NCBI RefSeq assembly: GCF_030272615.1
Contig: NC_081407.1
Coordinates: forward strand, 435,770,230-435,830,229
DNA from: Cryptomeria japonica
Lineage: Eukaryota > Streptophyta > Pinopsida > Cupressales > Cupressaceae
Reading direction: 5' to 3'
DNA: 60,000 nucleotides
Shown here: positions 1-10,295 of the stretch, piece after piece
How the letters are laid out: each line of letters starts with the position of its first letter
Numbering within the stretch: the stretch's first letter is position 1
Notes under the pieces: generated by a model
What the model saw: only the letters and a program-made list of their open reading frames with translations
The model's database searches: none
What the model was told of the DNA's origin: nothing
Made by a program: the position numbers and the translations under genes

Positions 1-3000
1 TCAGTCAATAGTGATATTAAGCCATCAAGAGTGCTTCCCTCTTGTGTAGTTGATAGGCGTGTGGCTCGGTTAATTTTCTCTTGAACTGATGAGAGATGAG
101 GAAGGAATAATGTCTGGAGGGTCATTATATCCATCCTGATCTTATGCTCGTCATTTCTGAGTTCTAACTATTGAGCCATGAGCTGTTGAAGCTTGGTATA
201 AAAATTCTGAACTGAATTAGGCTTGGTGGTCAACTCAGTTGAGGGATCGGTGATCTCTTTCTCAATGGCATCAGTTTTCATCTTGATATCTTTAATGAAT
301 AAGGAAAATGTACAAAGTTTTTGAAATAAATAAAGAATATGCTTGAGTTGAGGGGACAACTCAGCAATGAATTTGACAAGCTTTACTTTTCCTATAGTGA
401 GAGCTTTTTGTACCTCTTCTATCATCTTTGCAGTAAGCTCTTTATCTTTTAGCTTGCTCAAGTACTCAGATGCATCAACTCCAAATGTTTCTATTTGAGT
501 AAGGAGTTCATCCAGTTGAATGTGGATGGCTGCATCAGTTGACACTGTTGCTGAAGGTAGCATATCTATTAGTAGTGTCTTCACCTTTTGTAGTACTTTA
601 TTCTTCTTTTGAATGGCCAATTGTTTTTCTTGTTCGGCCTTTACTTTGCATAGTTCACGGAAATCAATAAGTGCTTGCCCTTTTAATTTTGAGATATCCA
701 CATTGGGCAACACTATCGGTTTAGTTAAATCAACTTTGAAACTATGCTTTCTCACCTTCTTCTCTTTACCTTTGGTTGGTTGTACTAAGACAAGTGCTTG
801 TGAGGCTTGTTGACCCTCGGTAGGTTGCTCGGTAGATGCAACACTTTTGTCAGTTCCTGTAGCCATTGTGGTGTCCTTGGGTGTCTCGGTACTAGGGGTC
901 TTAGCTGTAACATTTTCAGTGCTTGACGGTGCTTGAGACTTCTGATCTTTAGTTGTATCTTCTACTGCTTCAGACTTGTGATCTTCGGTGCCTTGTTCTG
1001 TATCCTTAGGATCTTCGGTAGAGACAGGTGGCTTGACCGGCGAATAAGGCTAAACTTGTTCTAAGATAGATTCACTAGATACAAGTTTTGCATAGGTAGT
1101 GCCTTCTATCATTTCCTGCTCCGGTGCTTCTGCATCCATGATATCTTCATCAATTTGAATAGTGTCAGCTGGGTCTTTCTTGGTAGCATCAGAACCTTGC
1201 TCGGTGACATCAGGATCGTTCTTGGTGACATCAACAACTTCAACTTGAGATTGTTCACTGACATCCTTTCGTTTGAAGATTTCCTGCCATTTGGCTTTTG
1301 TCTCATTTTCTACATCAATGTATAGCCCATTCATCAATTTTAAGGCTCTCTATTTGACAAGAAATTTAGAATTGTATGTTGTCAAATGTTCTTTAATTTC
1401 TGCTACAGACATATCAGGAAATAGATGGACTAGACTTCTTTCTCTTATTTGTTTCTCTGAGTCCATTGCAATTTCCATCTGTTATCAATATGTAAGTATA
1501 ATTCACTCGGAAGTGACTTTACTAGTTCTAATGGAGCTAGCCGAAACTTTAGAAGTGTGCAAATGATAGCTTCTTCAATTTGTCGCTTCTCATCATTATT
1601 CCTAGTCTCATACTTGACATATCTAAATCCTGCAAATCCACCATATTCTTTAAGATTGGCACAAAAGTTTTCAACACTATGAATATTTACCTTCTTCCTT
1701 TTTACAATCTGAAATTTGTTTGCATCATCGGATTCTGTATCACTAGAATCTTTTGCCAAAATGAGTCTCCGAGTAGATTTCTTGTAGGTCTTGGTTACCT
1801 TGGGAATAGTAACACTCTTTTGTTTCTTACTCGGTGATGCAGCTGATGCTCTAGTGTTAGGTCTCTTTGTTGGTGGAGTCGATAGGGCCTTTGAAATGTC
1901 CTGTTTCTTTCTTTTCAAAACTTACCCTTAGGCAACTCAGTATTTAATGTTATTGCTGCCTCTTGAGCTTCTGATTCCTCTTTGGTAATGGCAAGAGTGC
2001 CTTTGATAGGTGTAGAGGAGGATTCTTCTCTAAATTTCTTAGATAAAACCTTTATCATCTTTGTAGCCTTTCTTGTAGCCTTGGGTACTACAATGCTCAT
2101 TTTCACCTTTTCTTTAACTTCTTCATAAGTTCCATATCTCAGTTCAGTAGCATGCCTTGGCAATGAAAGATAGGCATCAATTTGTTGTTGTGTAATATCA
2201 TAGTCAATCTCATAACCCATTGGTGGAAAAGATTGAGTCCTTGGTTCAACAACATTCATATAACAGTAATCAGTGTCTACCTCAAAACATATATCATCCT
2301 TATATTTCTCTACCAGTTGTGGTGGAATCCAGTACCTGTTGTGCATCTTCTCTTGAAATTTGCTGAAATAGTCATCCATGATATCATTAAAATTATCTCC
2401 CAATTTCTTGATAAAGTCATTGATTTGATGGGTGATAGGTCGGTGTAGCTCCCAAACTACTTTACCGACTGAGGGAAAGAAATTCTCAAAGTAGAAAAAC
2501 ATGCATACAAGAAGTGAACCAAACTTTAGTGTATTTGCCAAGTTGTTCTTCTTTGGCTTCCTTATTGTGTTCAGGTTCTCAAACAAGTTCTTCAGTAGCA
2601 CTTCACATAAATCTACTTTCATTCCCTTTTTCACTAGTTTGTAGGCTAAGTCAACTTCTGCACATGGTACACTGTTTTCCCTTGCTGATTGGAAGAAATA
2701 GTAACCAATTACTCTAATTGCAAACTTCAGTTTTGCATCAGTGACATTGTTCAATTTCAATCCTCGGTAATCAGATTCTACTCCACTTAGACTGATTAAC
2801 TCCTTCTGTGATATCATTTTCTGTGCTCATGCATGATCATAGATAGGATACCCGGTGATCACATGAATGATTTCCTTAGTGATTTTGAATGGTTGCTCTT
2901 CTAGCCACATAAAATCATCATGAACTATGCTTAAAACAAACTTAACCCACTGGGGTTTGAACACACGGGGATAGGTTAGGACTTCAGTTAATCCCTTGAT

Positions 3001-3261
3001 TTTGATATGCTCGTACTTGCTATCCATTTTTCCATCGGTACAAAGTTCATCATATGTGTCACTAATCTCAACATGACCGAGTTCTTCAACATGACACTTG
3101 GTCAAGAATCTAACATCTTCGACTAACAAGACTTGATCAGGGATGAGTGAAAATGCAGTTTTGTCATCTGGTTTAGAGGCGACTTTAGGAGTCAGAGAGT
3201 ACTTCAACGAGGGCTTCTCCACATTTTTGACAACTACAGGATCTTGGATCTTGGGCGCCAT
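1..3261 (-). pseudogene. Long accessory ORF of the left element, open past the window edge
   Basis: The ORF starts at ATG 3261 (MAPKIQDPVVVKN) and runs through to base 1, at least 1080 codons, with stops near 2830, 1050 and 168 and frame shifts near 1915 and 1340-1445. Residues 1-440 form a globular region with conserved aromatic stretches (DDFMWLEEQPFKITKEII, YWIPPQLVEKYKDDI). A Lys/Ser-rich basic region follows (from about 1918), then a region rich in Thr, Pro, Asp and Gln (1337-870), then a helical, probably coiled-coil C-terminus (866 to 1). The layout resembles unnamed 'putative plant transposon protein' ORFs found beside plant retroelements. No catalytic motif is recognised and the function is unknown. 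A protein of similar architecture lies in the LINE at 46862-48568, and its C-terminal type recurs at 59210-60000. Confidence 0.6.
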
Positions 3262-3808
3262 TGTAGATTTCAGGTAAAAACTTAGCAAACTATACTTAGG
3301 GTTTGACGGTTTACAAACGACTGACACTTCACACTTGGTAGATAATAGCAATTTGACAAGATCAGAAACCAGCTTAACAGTATGATGAGATTTGATGTAA
3401 ATACCTTGAAATTCATTCTGAATGAAGTTTGATCACCTTGATTTGCTCTGCTCTGCTCTCTTGAAAACTTGGTGAATGAGAATGACCGCGAAAATACCTT
3501 TAAGTACACAAAATACCTTATCGGGCTCCATGCAGGTTAGGTCAAAACATTAAATGCACTCGGTTTACCTTTAACCGATTTACTCCTTTTTTTTTTTTTT
3601 TAATCAAGTAACCAAATTTCCTTCATTTACCAACTTGACAGGCTTCCTGTATACACCGACTTGACAGGTTTCTTGTAAAGTACTTTTGATAGAATTTCAA
3701 ACTTACTAATGCATCTTAACTATGTAGATTTTGAATTTTATACATAATAAAATGGGAACTGTTATGATTTAACCTTTAGAGAATGCAGCCCCTTCATACC
3801 TTTGCTGA
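3262..3808 (-). other. Spacer between gag and accessory ORF, possible internal leader
   Basis: This stretch has no convincing ORF and includes a T-rich run at 3585-3602. In transcript sense the last 230 bases read like a leader: a T-rich stretch, purine-rich GAGAGCAGAGCAGAGC around 3455-3470, and a possible splice donor (CAAG|GTATTT near 3408). The accessory ATG follows at 3261. An internal promoter or spliced leader for the accessory ORF is possible, but nothing here proves it. Confidence 0.35.
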
Positions 3809-5161
3809 TTAATTTGGAATAGGTGCACCTAATTCAGTAGGTAAGGTGCTTTCTTCATCTAACATGATTTCCTTCTTTTTCCAAATCATCTTAAATTTTT
3901 CTTTTATCTCTTCAATGTCTCTTCTAGGTTGATCTCTGCAATCTCCAGCTAAATGTCTAGCTTTGTGACAATGAAAACATGCCATACCAGGATTTCTCCA
4001 TGATCTTTGGTTGTTCATTCCAAACCTTATAAAACAATTGGCACTAATATGTCCATATCTTCCACAACATTCACACCATATCGTTGTATTGTAATCTCAT
4101 GGTACTGCTGCATATTGTTGGTAAGGATCTGTGTGAGCTCGGTAACCTCTAGTGTTTGCTAGGTGTGGACACCGCATGTAGCTCTTTTTCTTAGACCAGC
4201 ACTTCTCGATACTATGTCCATATCTATTGCAGTTTTTACAAAACCTTTTGAATTTTGCGTTCTGATAGTTGTTAACAGACTTTGTCCTACATTGATTAGA
4301 TGTGTGACCATATTTATTGCAATTGTAACAATACTCATTTGACTTAGTGATAGTCGGTTGCTTACCTTTTTTGATCTAGCATATGTTGGCAGTATGACCT
4401 TGATTTCCATAGTAGTAGCAAATAGGCTTCTTCTTTTTGATGTTATTCCTGTTTCCAGCTTGCTTTGATGATTCTCCTCTCTCAGTAGTATGAATTCCTT
4501 TCTCAGTTGATTCTTTTCCTTTGTAACCGAGTCCTACATCTTTGTTGGGTCTTCTTGTATTCACTTGCTCATCCAACATTTTTGATGCATCATAACTCTT
4601 CTTCAATTTTTCTTTAGATTTCTTCTCTGTTTCAAGTTCATCAGTCAACCTTGATACTTCAAGTTTTAATGCTTGATTCTCATCATTCTTCAGAATTGCT
4701 TCATGATGTGCATAACCTAGTTGATCTGTCATATTTTGTTGAATCCCAATTAACCTTATGATTTCATCACTCTTATCAGATACTAAGACTTCAAGTTGTT
4801 GTTTCTCTCTTTGTAGATCTCTTGATTTATCCTCTGCTATCCTCAATGCATCTAGATTTTTAGTCATCTGTGTACTGAAATGTTCATGTTCTCTTTTCAT
4901 TGCTTTTAGTTGATCAGCCAATGCTTTGTTCTTTTCTTTCAATACTTGAATCATTTCTTCAGTCTCTTCAGATATACTATTCTCAGATGATGTCTCAATT
5001 TGTTCCACTAACTCTTGAGAATCCTGCAAGTCATCAGATAATCTTCTTCTTACTTTCAGAGATTTTTGTATTTGCCTTTGCATGTCTGCAATCACTTGAT
5101 TTGAATGATCCAGCTCTTCTTGTAGATACACAATCCTTCAAGATTGTTTATATCCTTCCAT
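3809..5161 (-). pseudogene. Gag-like protein: coiled coil plus five CCHC zinc knuckles, three in-frame stops
   Basis: One reading frame runs from ATG at 5161 to the stop at 3809, interrupted by stops near 5138, 4376 and 4098. The first half (about 190 residues) is charged and heptad-like, rich in Glu, Lys and Gln, and probably forms a coiled coil. The second half has five knuckles of the C-X2-C-X4-H-X4-C type, for example CYNCNKYGHTSNQC, CKNCNRYGHSIEKC and CECCGRYGHISANC. The first (CYYYGNQGHTANIC) has lost its second Cys and the last (CFHCHKARHLAGDC) carries R where Gly is usual. Zinc knuckles of gag bind RNA during packaging. I see no UBN2 core, so this may be only the nucleocapsid half of gag or a specialised gag. 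Two of the three stops are TGA, as expected if CGA had mutated. Confidence 0.72.
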
Positions 5162-5202
5162 TGATAAGATCTTTCTCTTTAGGTAGTTAAACCCTTTTCC
5201 AA

Positions 5203-5221
5203 GATTCAAGCTCTGATACCA
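5203..5221 (-). promoter_or_regulatory. Primer-binding site (initiator Met-tRNA)
   Basis: On the minus strand the site begins TGGTATCAGAGC, the standard Copia complement of the 3' end of initiator methionine tRNA. It starts two bases after the LTR end. It fixes the element's orientation as minus. Confidence 0.88.
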
Positions 5222-5223
5222 AT

Positions 5224-6398
5224 TGTTAGGCCCAATATGGAAAGCTAATGTACTGAGAGGGGAGGGGTGAATCAGTACCTCAAAACATTTCTTTAATAAT
5301 AACCTTACTATTATGCATAAACAGAATAGTGCAGTAACATAAAATAAAGTTAAAACAAATAGATAACAATCATACATGATTCACTCCATAACACATATAT
5401 TTTGGTTACGCAAAAACTCTTGGTTAGAGAGAAAAACTGCGGTGGGGATGGCACCCACAACTTCACTACTGCAATAATAAAGATGCTCGGTTAGAGCTAC
5501 ATTTAGCTATTTCTGATAGCTTACCCTGTTAGGAGTAACAAGATCTGTTAGATCTACCTTGCTAAAGGATTTCACAACATTTATTTTGAATGTTGCACTT
5601 GGTTAGAGGCTTTACAATTTATAGACTTGGTTAGAGTCTTTTACCCTGTTAAAGGTTTCTCTTTCAACTTCACAATATTACAATAAAATCATTACAAACA
5701 TCTACAACTTTACATCTGAAATATTATAGCAGATTCTATTTGCTCAGAATAAGATTACCTTGCTTATAGCATACCTCGATAACCCATATAGTAACTCGGT
5801 AAACCCTTTTGTTTACTCTGTTCTTCGACTGTTCTCTGAAAACCTTCTCGGTGACCTCTATGTCTCTGTAACAGTCTTCCTTCATACATATATGCACACA
5901 CCTTGCTCTTAACTCATGCTGTATAAATAGATCTCTTAAAATGGTGATCCAATTCATTGCTTCGATCTTACAAACAAGATTCCTCGAATGAATAACTAAA
6001 CAAAATATTTCATTGGTTGGATTGACCTCGCAATCATACACAATCTTCTAGTGCAATTTCCAATGTAATAACGGTTAGATGTGCCTCGATTTTGTAACAC
6101 ATTTTCATATGCATGTCTAAGTTCAATGTATCTGGTAACACATTTCACTCGGTGAATATCAACTCGGTGGGTTAACTTTACTGCTCGGTAGTCTCAAAAA
6201 GATACTCGATAGATGGCTCGGTGTATACTGTGTTCTGTAACTACTTTCTTCTATAACCAGCTAGACTGTGCATACTGACTTCTCTATTTATACCGATTGC
6301 ATGATTCGGTAGTGCTAACCGACTAGAATATATAGTATGACTTTGAATATAAAAACTAATGGCAACTTGATAAGCAGTAACAATTAACACACCTAACA
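5224..6398 (-). repeat. 5' LTR of the left Copia-like element
   Basis: The LTR is 1175 bp and is bounded by TGTTAGG and CCTAACA. In transcript sense its end holds the C-rich U5 motif (complement at 5250-5278, arms GTACTGA/TCAGTAC). Upstream are a CACC-G-TTTTT-C block (around 5420-5455) and many short GGTTAGAG or CCTGTTA motifs at 5480-5660. The same layout recurs in the other Copia LTRs of the window. Only one LTR copy is visible, so the ends rest on the inverted termini and the adjacent primer site. Confidence 0.8.
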
Positions 6399-6403
6399 AA
6401 TGA

Positions 6404-7420
6404 TTTTTGGCCTCCCTTAGCATTCACCCACCCACACCAATGTGTTGGCACAATCAATTCAACCCGATGAGATGTAAACAAAAAATACAACTCTTAGCAC
6501 CTTTACACTCGTCTCAAATGATGCTTTTTCCTAGGATGCATTTGATCTTGTAATGGTTAAACACTGTCGATTTTACAAAACTGAGATACTTTATATTGAA
6601 GGGACCCCACATCCACCTAAAATTATAGATAGAATATTTGTAGGGCCCACAAAATCTAATAACTACTTCATTGTCATTTAGCAATTATTTTATCTTAAGG
6701 TTCTTAAGAGGAGATAGAACCTTGTAGTGCAAAGGGGTTGGAAAATAGAGGAAACAAAATAGGGTCTCCCCTAGAATTCACCAATCCACTCCAACATGTT
6801 TACATGGTCAATTTAGACCCACGAGATGTAGAATTGAGAATATGGCTCTTGGGACCTTTACATTGCTCTTAAATGACACTTTTTTGCGAGAATTCATTAA
6901 ATATTTGTCACATTCAAATGATATGGAGTTGAAAAATATCAAGGAAATTTATTTTAGAGGGACCCAACATACACTTGTAGGTCTAGATAGAGCATATATA
7001 GGCTTCATGAACTTTGAGAACTACTCTGTAATAGTTTGATGTTTTTTTTCTCTCAAGGCTCTTAAGAGACCTAGCTACAACCTTGTAGCTTGGAAGAATA
7101 AAAAACCCTAAGGAAAAAAATAAGGCCTCCCCTAGAATTCACCCACTAATCATAACATTTTAGTGCAATCGGTTCAACCCCATAAGGCATAGAACAAAAA
7201 AATTAGCTCTTGACACCTCTATACTACTCTTAAATGATATTTTCATAAAAAAATATTCGATCTTTCCATGGTCAAATGGTGTGGATTTGATGAAAACTGA
7301 GAAAACTTATTTCTTGTTTGTCATAGTTTAAGAGTTTTTTACTCTGAAGCTTCTTAAGAAACCTATCCAAAACTTTGTAGCTTCAAAGGATTGAAAAACC
7401 GAGGGAACAAAACAATGCCT
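6404..7420. repeat. Degenerate tandem repeat, unit about 355 bp, about three copies
   Basis: Units begin with GG(C/T)CTCCCCTAGAATTCACC near 6409, 6763 and 7124, and a fourth start (TGCCTCC) is visible near 7415. Spacings are about 354, 361 and 291 bp. Each unit repeats the same order of landmarks: CAAT-GGTTCAACCC, GACACCTTTACACT-CTCTTAAATGA, GAGGGACCC-ACAT, CTCTTAAGA and CCTTGTAG-TT. It looks like a short satellite array. The left Copia inserted at or just before the start of the first unit. Confidence 0.75.
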
Positions 7421-9083
7421 CCTTGTCATGACCCCACCATGTTAAGAAACCATCATAGTCTTTATTAAGTGGATCACATTCATAAATTTGTAGCCTTATA
7501 AAGTAGATTGCAACCCTGAATAATTTGGTGGTTGGATCAAAGTTCATAGTGATGGTGGTGTTTAATCTTGGCAAAAGAAGCAAATATTCATTGAGGAATG
7601 GTTACTTGGTAGTAATTAACTTCAAATTAAATTTAAAATAATAACCAAGAAGATATCATAAGGTAGTGCTTGTGTAGAGTGGGAAAAGTGAACCATTTTT
7701 CTAGGCAGATATCAACCTCTTGAGGAATTACTAGTTGACCTCTCCTCTTGGGATGATAACAAAGCCAAAGGTTTTCAAGTGCCCTATACATAACACAAGA
7801 TAGGTCACAGAGGCTTCCTGACACCCTCTACCAACTCTCTACTCGAGGATGCATGTGCATGTCATAAACAAGAATGCAACGTACTAGTGTCCTATATGGA
7901 CATAGTATGGAGTTTCGTACAAAGAGCTCAAAGTGATAGATATGTGATCCAGATAAAATAAAACTAAATGAATGTATAATAGAAAATAAAAAAAATGACT
8001 ATAGATATTAAAGAAGATAAATAAAAGAGAGGAAGGAAATTATCTCATAGCTAGTCCACGATTGAAGCCTCCAATGAAGCAACTCTTCTCCAACGAAACC
8101 TGCACACAAGCCAAAAAGGAAAAAAATTGGGGTTGTGTTTAGAGGTCTACCACAGTTAGACCCCCATTTTGGTGTTTCCACCTCCATAGATAGCTATATA
8201 GATAGATAGAGAGATAGATATAACCAATAACAAAATAGAAAGTACATGCAACAACAAATATACTAATGGAGATAATAAAAATAAGAGAACTCCCCTTCCA
8301 CACCCAAAGCAAAGATATTTTTGGATAAAGAAGATGAAGCACAAAGTCCTCCTCAAAGCATAGAAATGGTGGTGAGAGTCTCAAGCACATAGAAGAACCA
8401 AGAGTGTTGGAAATATGACTAGGGAGCTTCAATGGAATGAATAAAGAGCACCCAGAATGATCTTGAGGCTAGAGAGGTTTGAATGAGTTGCTAGAGAGCC
8501 AAACTAAAGCAAGAGTAGGAAGATATGCATGTTGGGAATGAAACCAACAATTATGGTCGCGAGAAGAGGATTTGTGAGCTCTAGAAGTTGCATGCATAAT
8601 GCTCAAACAACCACTTGTAGACTACAGATTTGCAAAACAATAGCATGATGCTTGAATGTGTCCACGATGATGTCCTCGAATCATACAATCAATGAAGCCA
8701 TGGAAAAGGACAAGATAGTGGGTGATGGAGAAAGCCATATGGATAAAGGGACAAAAAGGTGAAGAATATATCCAATCAACATAAAGAAAAGGCTCTTATG
8801 TAGCATGGAATTGTACGGGGTACCATTTATGATAATAAAATTTTCCCCCACTTTAGTGAGCATAGCATTGTTATGAGATACAAAGCTAAAGTAGAGATAA
8901 AAAAGTTAAAATAATTTTAATAATATGCGAAGGGGAAGCAAAATCCACTAGCCTTACGAAGTTGCCCCCGAGGAAGAGACTTGAACCTTCATGAGATAAT
9001 ACTAAGTTGTTTCATCAAAAACATGTTATCTACAAACAAACATGTTAGACAAAAAAGAAAAAATCATGTGATTAGACACTGAG
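7421..9083. other. AT-rich DNA with no recognised gene
   Basis: Only short, non-homologous ORFs occur on either strand. A short GATA-rich stretch lies at 8190-8220. Nothing here matches a transposon protein. It is presumably old repeat debris. Confidence 0.5.
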
Positions 9084-9415
9084 ATAACAAGATCTTGCCA
9101 GTCTGGGTAGAAAGTTGTATTATGCTAGATAGAAATACAATAGGGCGATGCTTACTTAGATAATAAAAAGAAAATATTTCGCTAGTATGGGTAGCGAGTT
9201 GTGTTATGCTAGATAGCCATACGATAGAGCGACCATAGATATATTAGTGGTTTGGCCCCCACAAAAGGAAAAAGATCAAGTAGGTTGGCCCCCACAAAGG
9301 AAATAGATAATAAGATCAAGTGGATTGGCCCCCATAAAAGAAACATATAATAAGATCATGTGGATTGACCCCCACAAAGGCAACGTATAATAAGATCATG
9401 AGATATATAATACAA
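9084..9415. repeat. Two short tandem repeats (about 82 bp x2; 40 bp x4)
   Basis: Two related blocks centred on GTTGTATTATGCTAGATAG lie at about 9095-9150 and 9177-9232. Directly after them a 40 bp repeat starts AAGATCAAG or AAGATCATG at 9272, 9312, 9352 and 9392 and contains GG-TTGGCCCCCACAAAGG. The 40 bp spacing is regular. Confidence 0.75.
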
Positions 9416-9836
9416 GATGCAAATGTTGATATGGAAAAATACAGAGATATGATAGCCCCCCCTTAGAATGAAATACATGAAACACATGTCATTCTGAGGA
9501 TAAGAGATGGCGTGTCACTTCAACATAGCAAGATGTCTCTATGGAATGCCACCTTACACCAGATGACACATAAGACCCACAACATGAACAAAAATACAAA
9601 GAGACAAGTGGATCTGATAATTGGATGTCAGAGGAATTCACAGCAGTGAAAAGTAAATAATGTATGCATATGAGTTACTCCTTAGGGTCCCAAATATTTT
9701 AGATCATATGAAGAAGGCACATGAAGGCAAATAGAAAATAAAAAATTTAAGTCAACATGGAAGAGAGCGTAAATGCCCCCAACACTTTGCATCATCCCTA
9801 AATATCAAAAATCAATATACAACAAATAGAAGAAAG
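9416..9836. other. Non-coding flank of the outer Copia
   Basis: No gene is seen. A short inverted repeat, CCTTAGAATGA / TCATTCTGAGG, lies at about 9461-9499. The stretch ends in GAAAG (9832-9836), the left target-site copy of the outer Copia. Confidence 0.5.
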
Positions 9837-10295
9837 TGTTGGAAGTGTGTGTTACTATGGTTGTCATTGATGTCAAACTTGTTGTTCCAGATAGATGTTG
9901 ATATGGAAGTCTATGGTGTAGAGATATCCTGTTGCATTGTTGTTGCAGTTATCCTAATTGTTGTTCCGGAAGTGTTCGAGTCCAAAAAATTGTTATTGAT
10001 GTTGTTTGATGTTGTTATCTTCATTGGCTATGATTTGGTATATGCATATGTGAGTTTTGTGGTTCAGAAATATCTTTGTGCTCTTCGAACGTTGTAGTAT
10101 GTTTCATTGCCAGATGTGATATTTTGTGTTAATCCTACCTTTTGGTCTAGATATGTTTTGTGGGAGGTAATTTGATATGTTATGGGTCTCACCGTAGTGT
10201 GTGGAGATCCAAATAAGAGTAATTTGCATTGGAGAATATGTTTTGGCTTTTTGATTGTCTATATGGACATGTTACACTATGGGTAATGTTCTAGT
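9837..10295 (+). repeat. Outer Copia 5' LTR, segment 1
   Basis: This segment starts TGTTGGAAGTGTG and aligns with the 3' LTR from 52217 to about 52671. It ends in CTAGT (10291-10295), the left target copy of the solo-LTR-like insertion. Confidence 0.92.

Larger units (their letters stand above)
1..6398 (-). mobile_element. Copia-like LTR retrotransposon with gag and accessory ORF, no visible pol (truncated by window edge)
   Basis: The element reads right to left. Its 5' LTR (6398 to 5224) has inverted ends TGTTAGG/CCTAACA. An initiator-Met tRNA primer site follows directly, then a gag-like ORF (5161-3809), then a very long accessory ORF (3261 to beyond base 1). No protease, integrase or reverse transcriptase is visible between gag and the accessory ORF. 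This fits a non-autonomous element of the LARD or TR-GAG type mobilised in trans, although pol could lie left of the window. The 3' LTR is out of view, so the flanking AATGA at 6399-6403 cannot be tested as a target duplication. Confidence 0.8.

Noticed and set aside
4159-4410. 83-codon minus-strand ORF
   Set aside because: It is an alternative frame over the zinc-knuckle region; the knuckles are coded in the other frame, through two stops.
8190-8225. GATA-type short repeat
   Set aside because: Too short and irregular to call a functional element.
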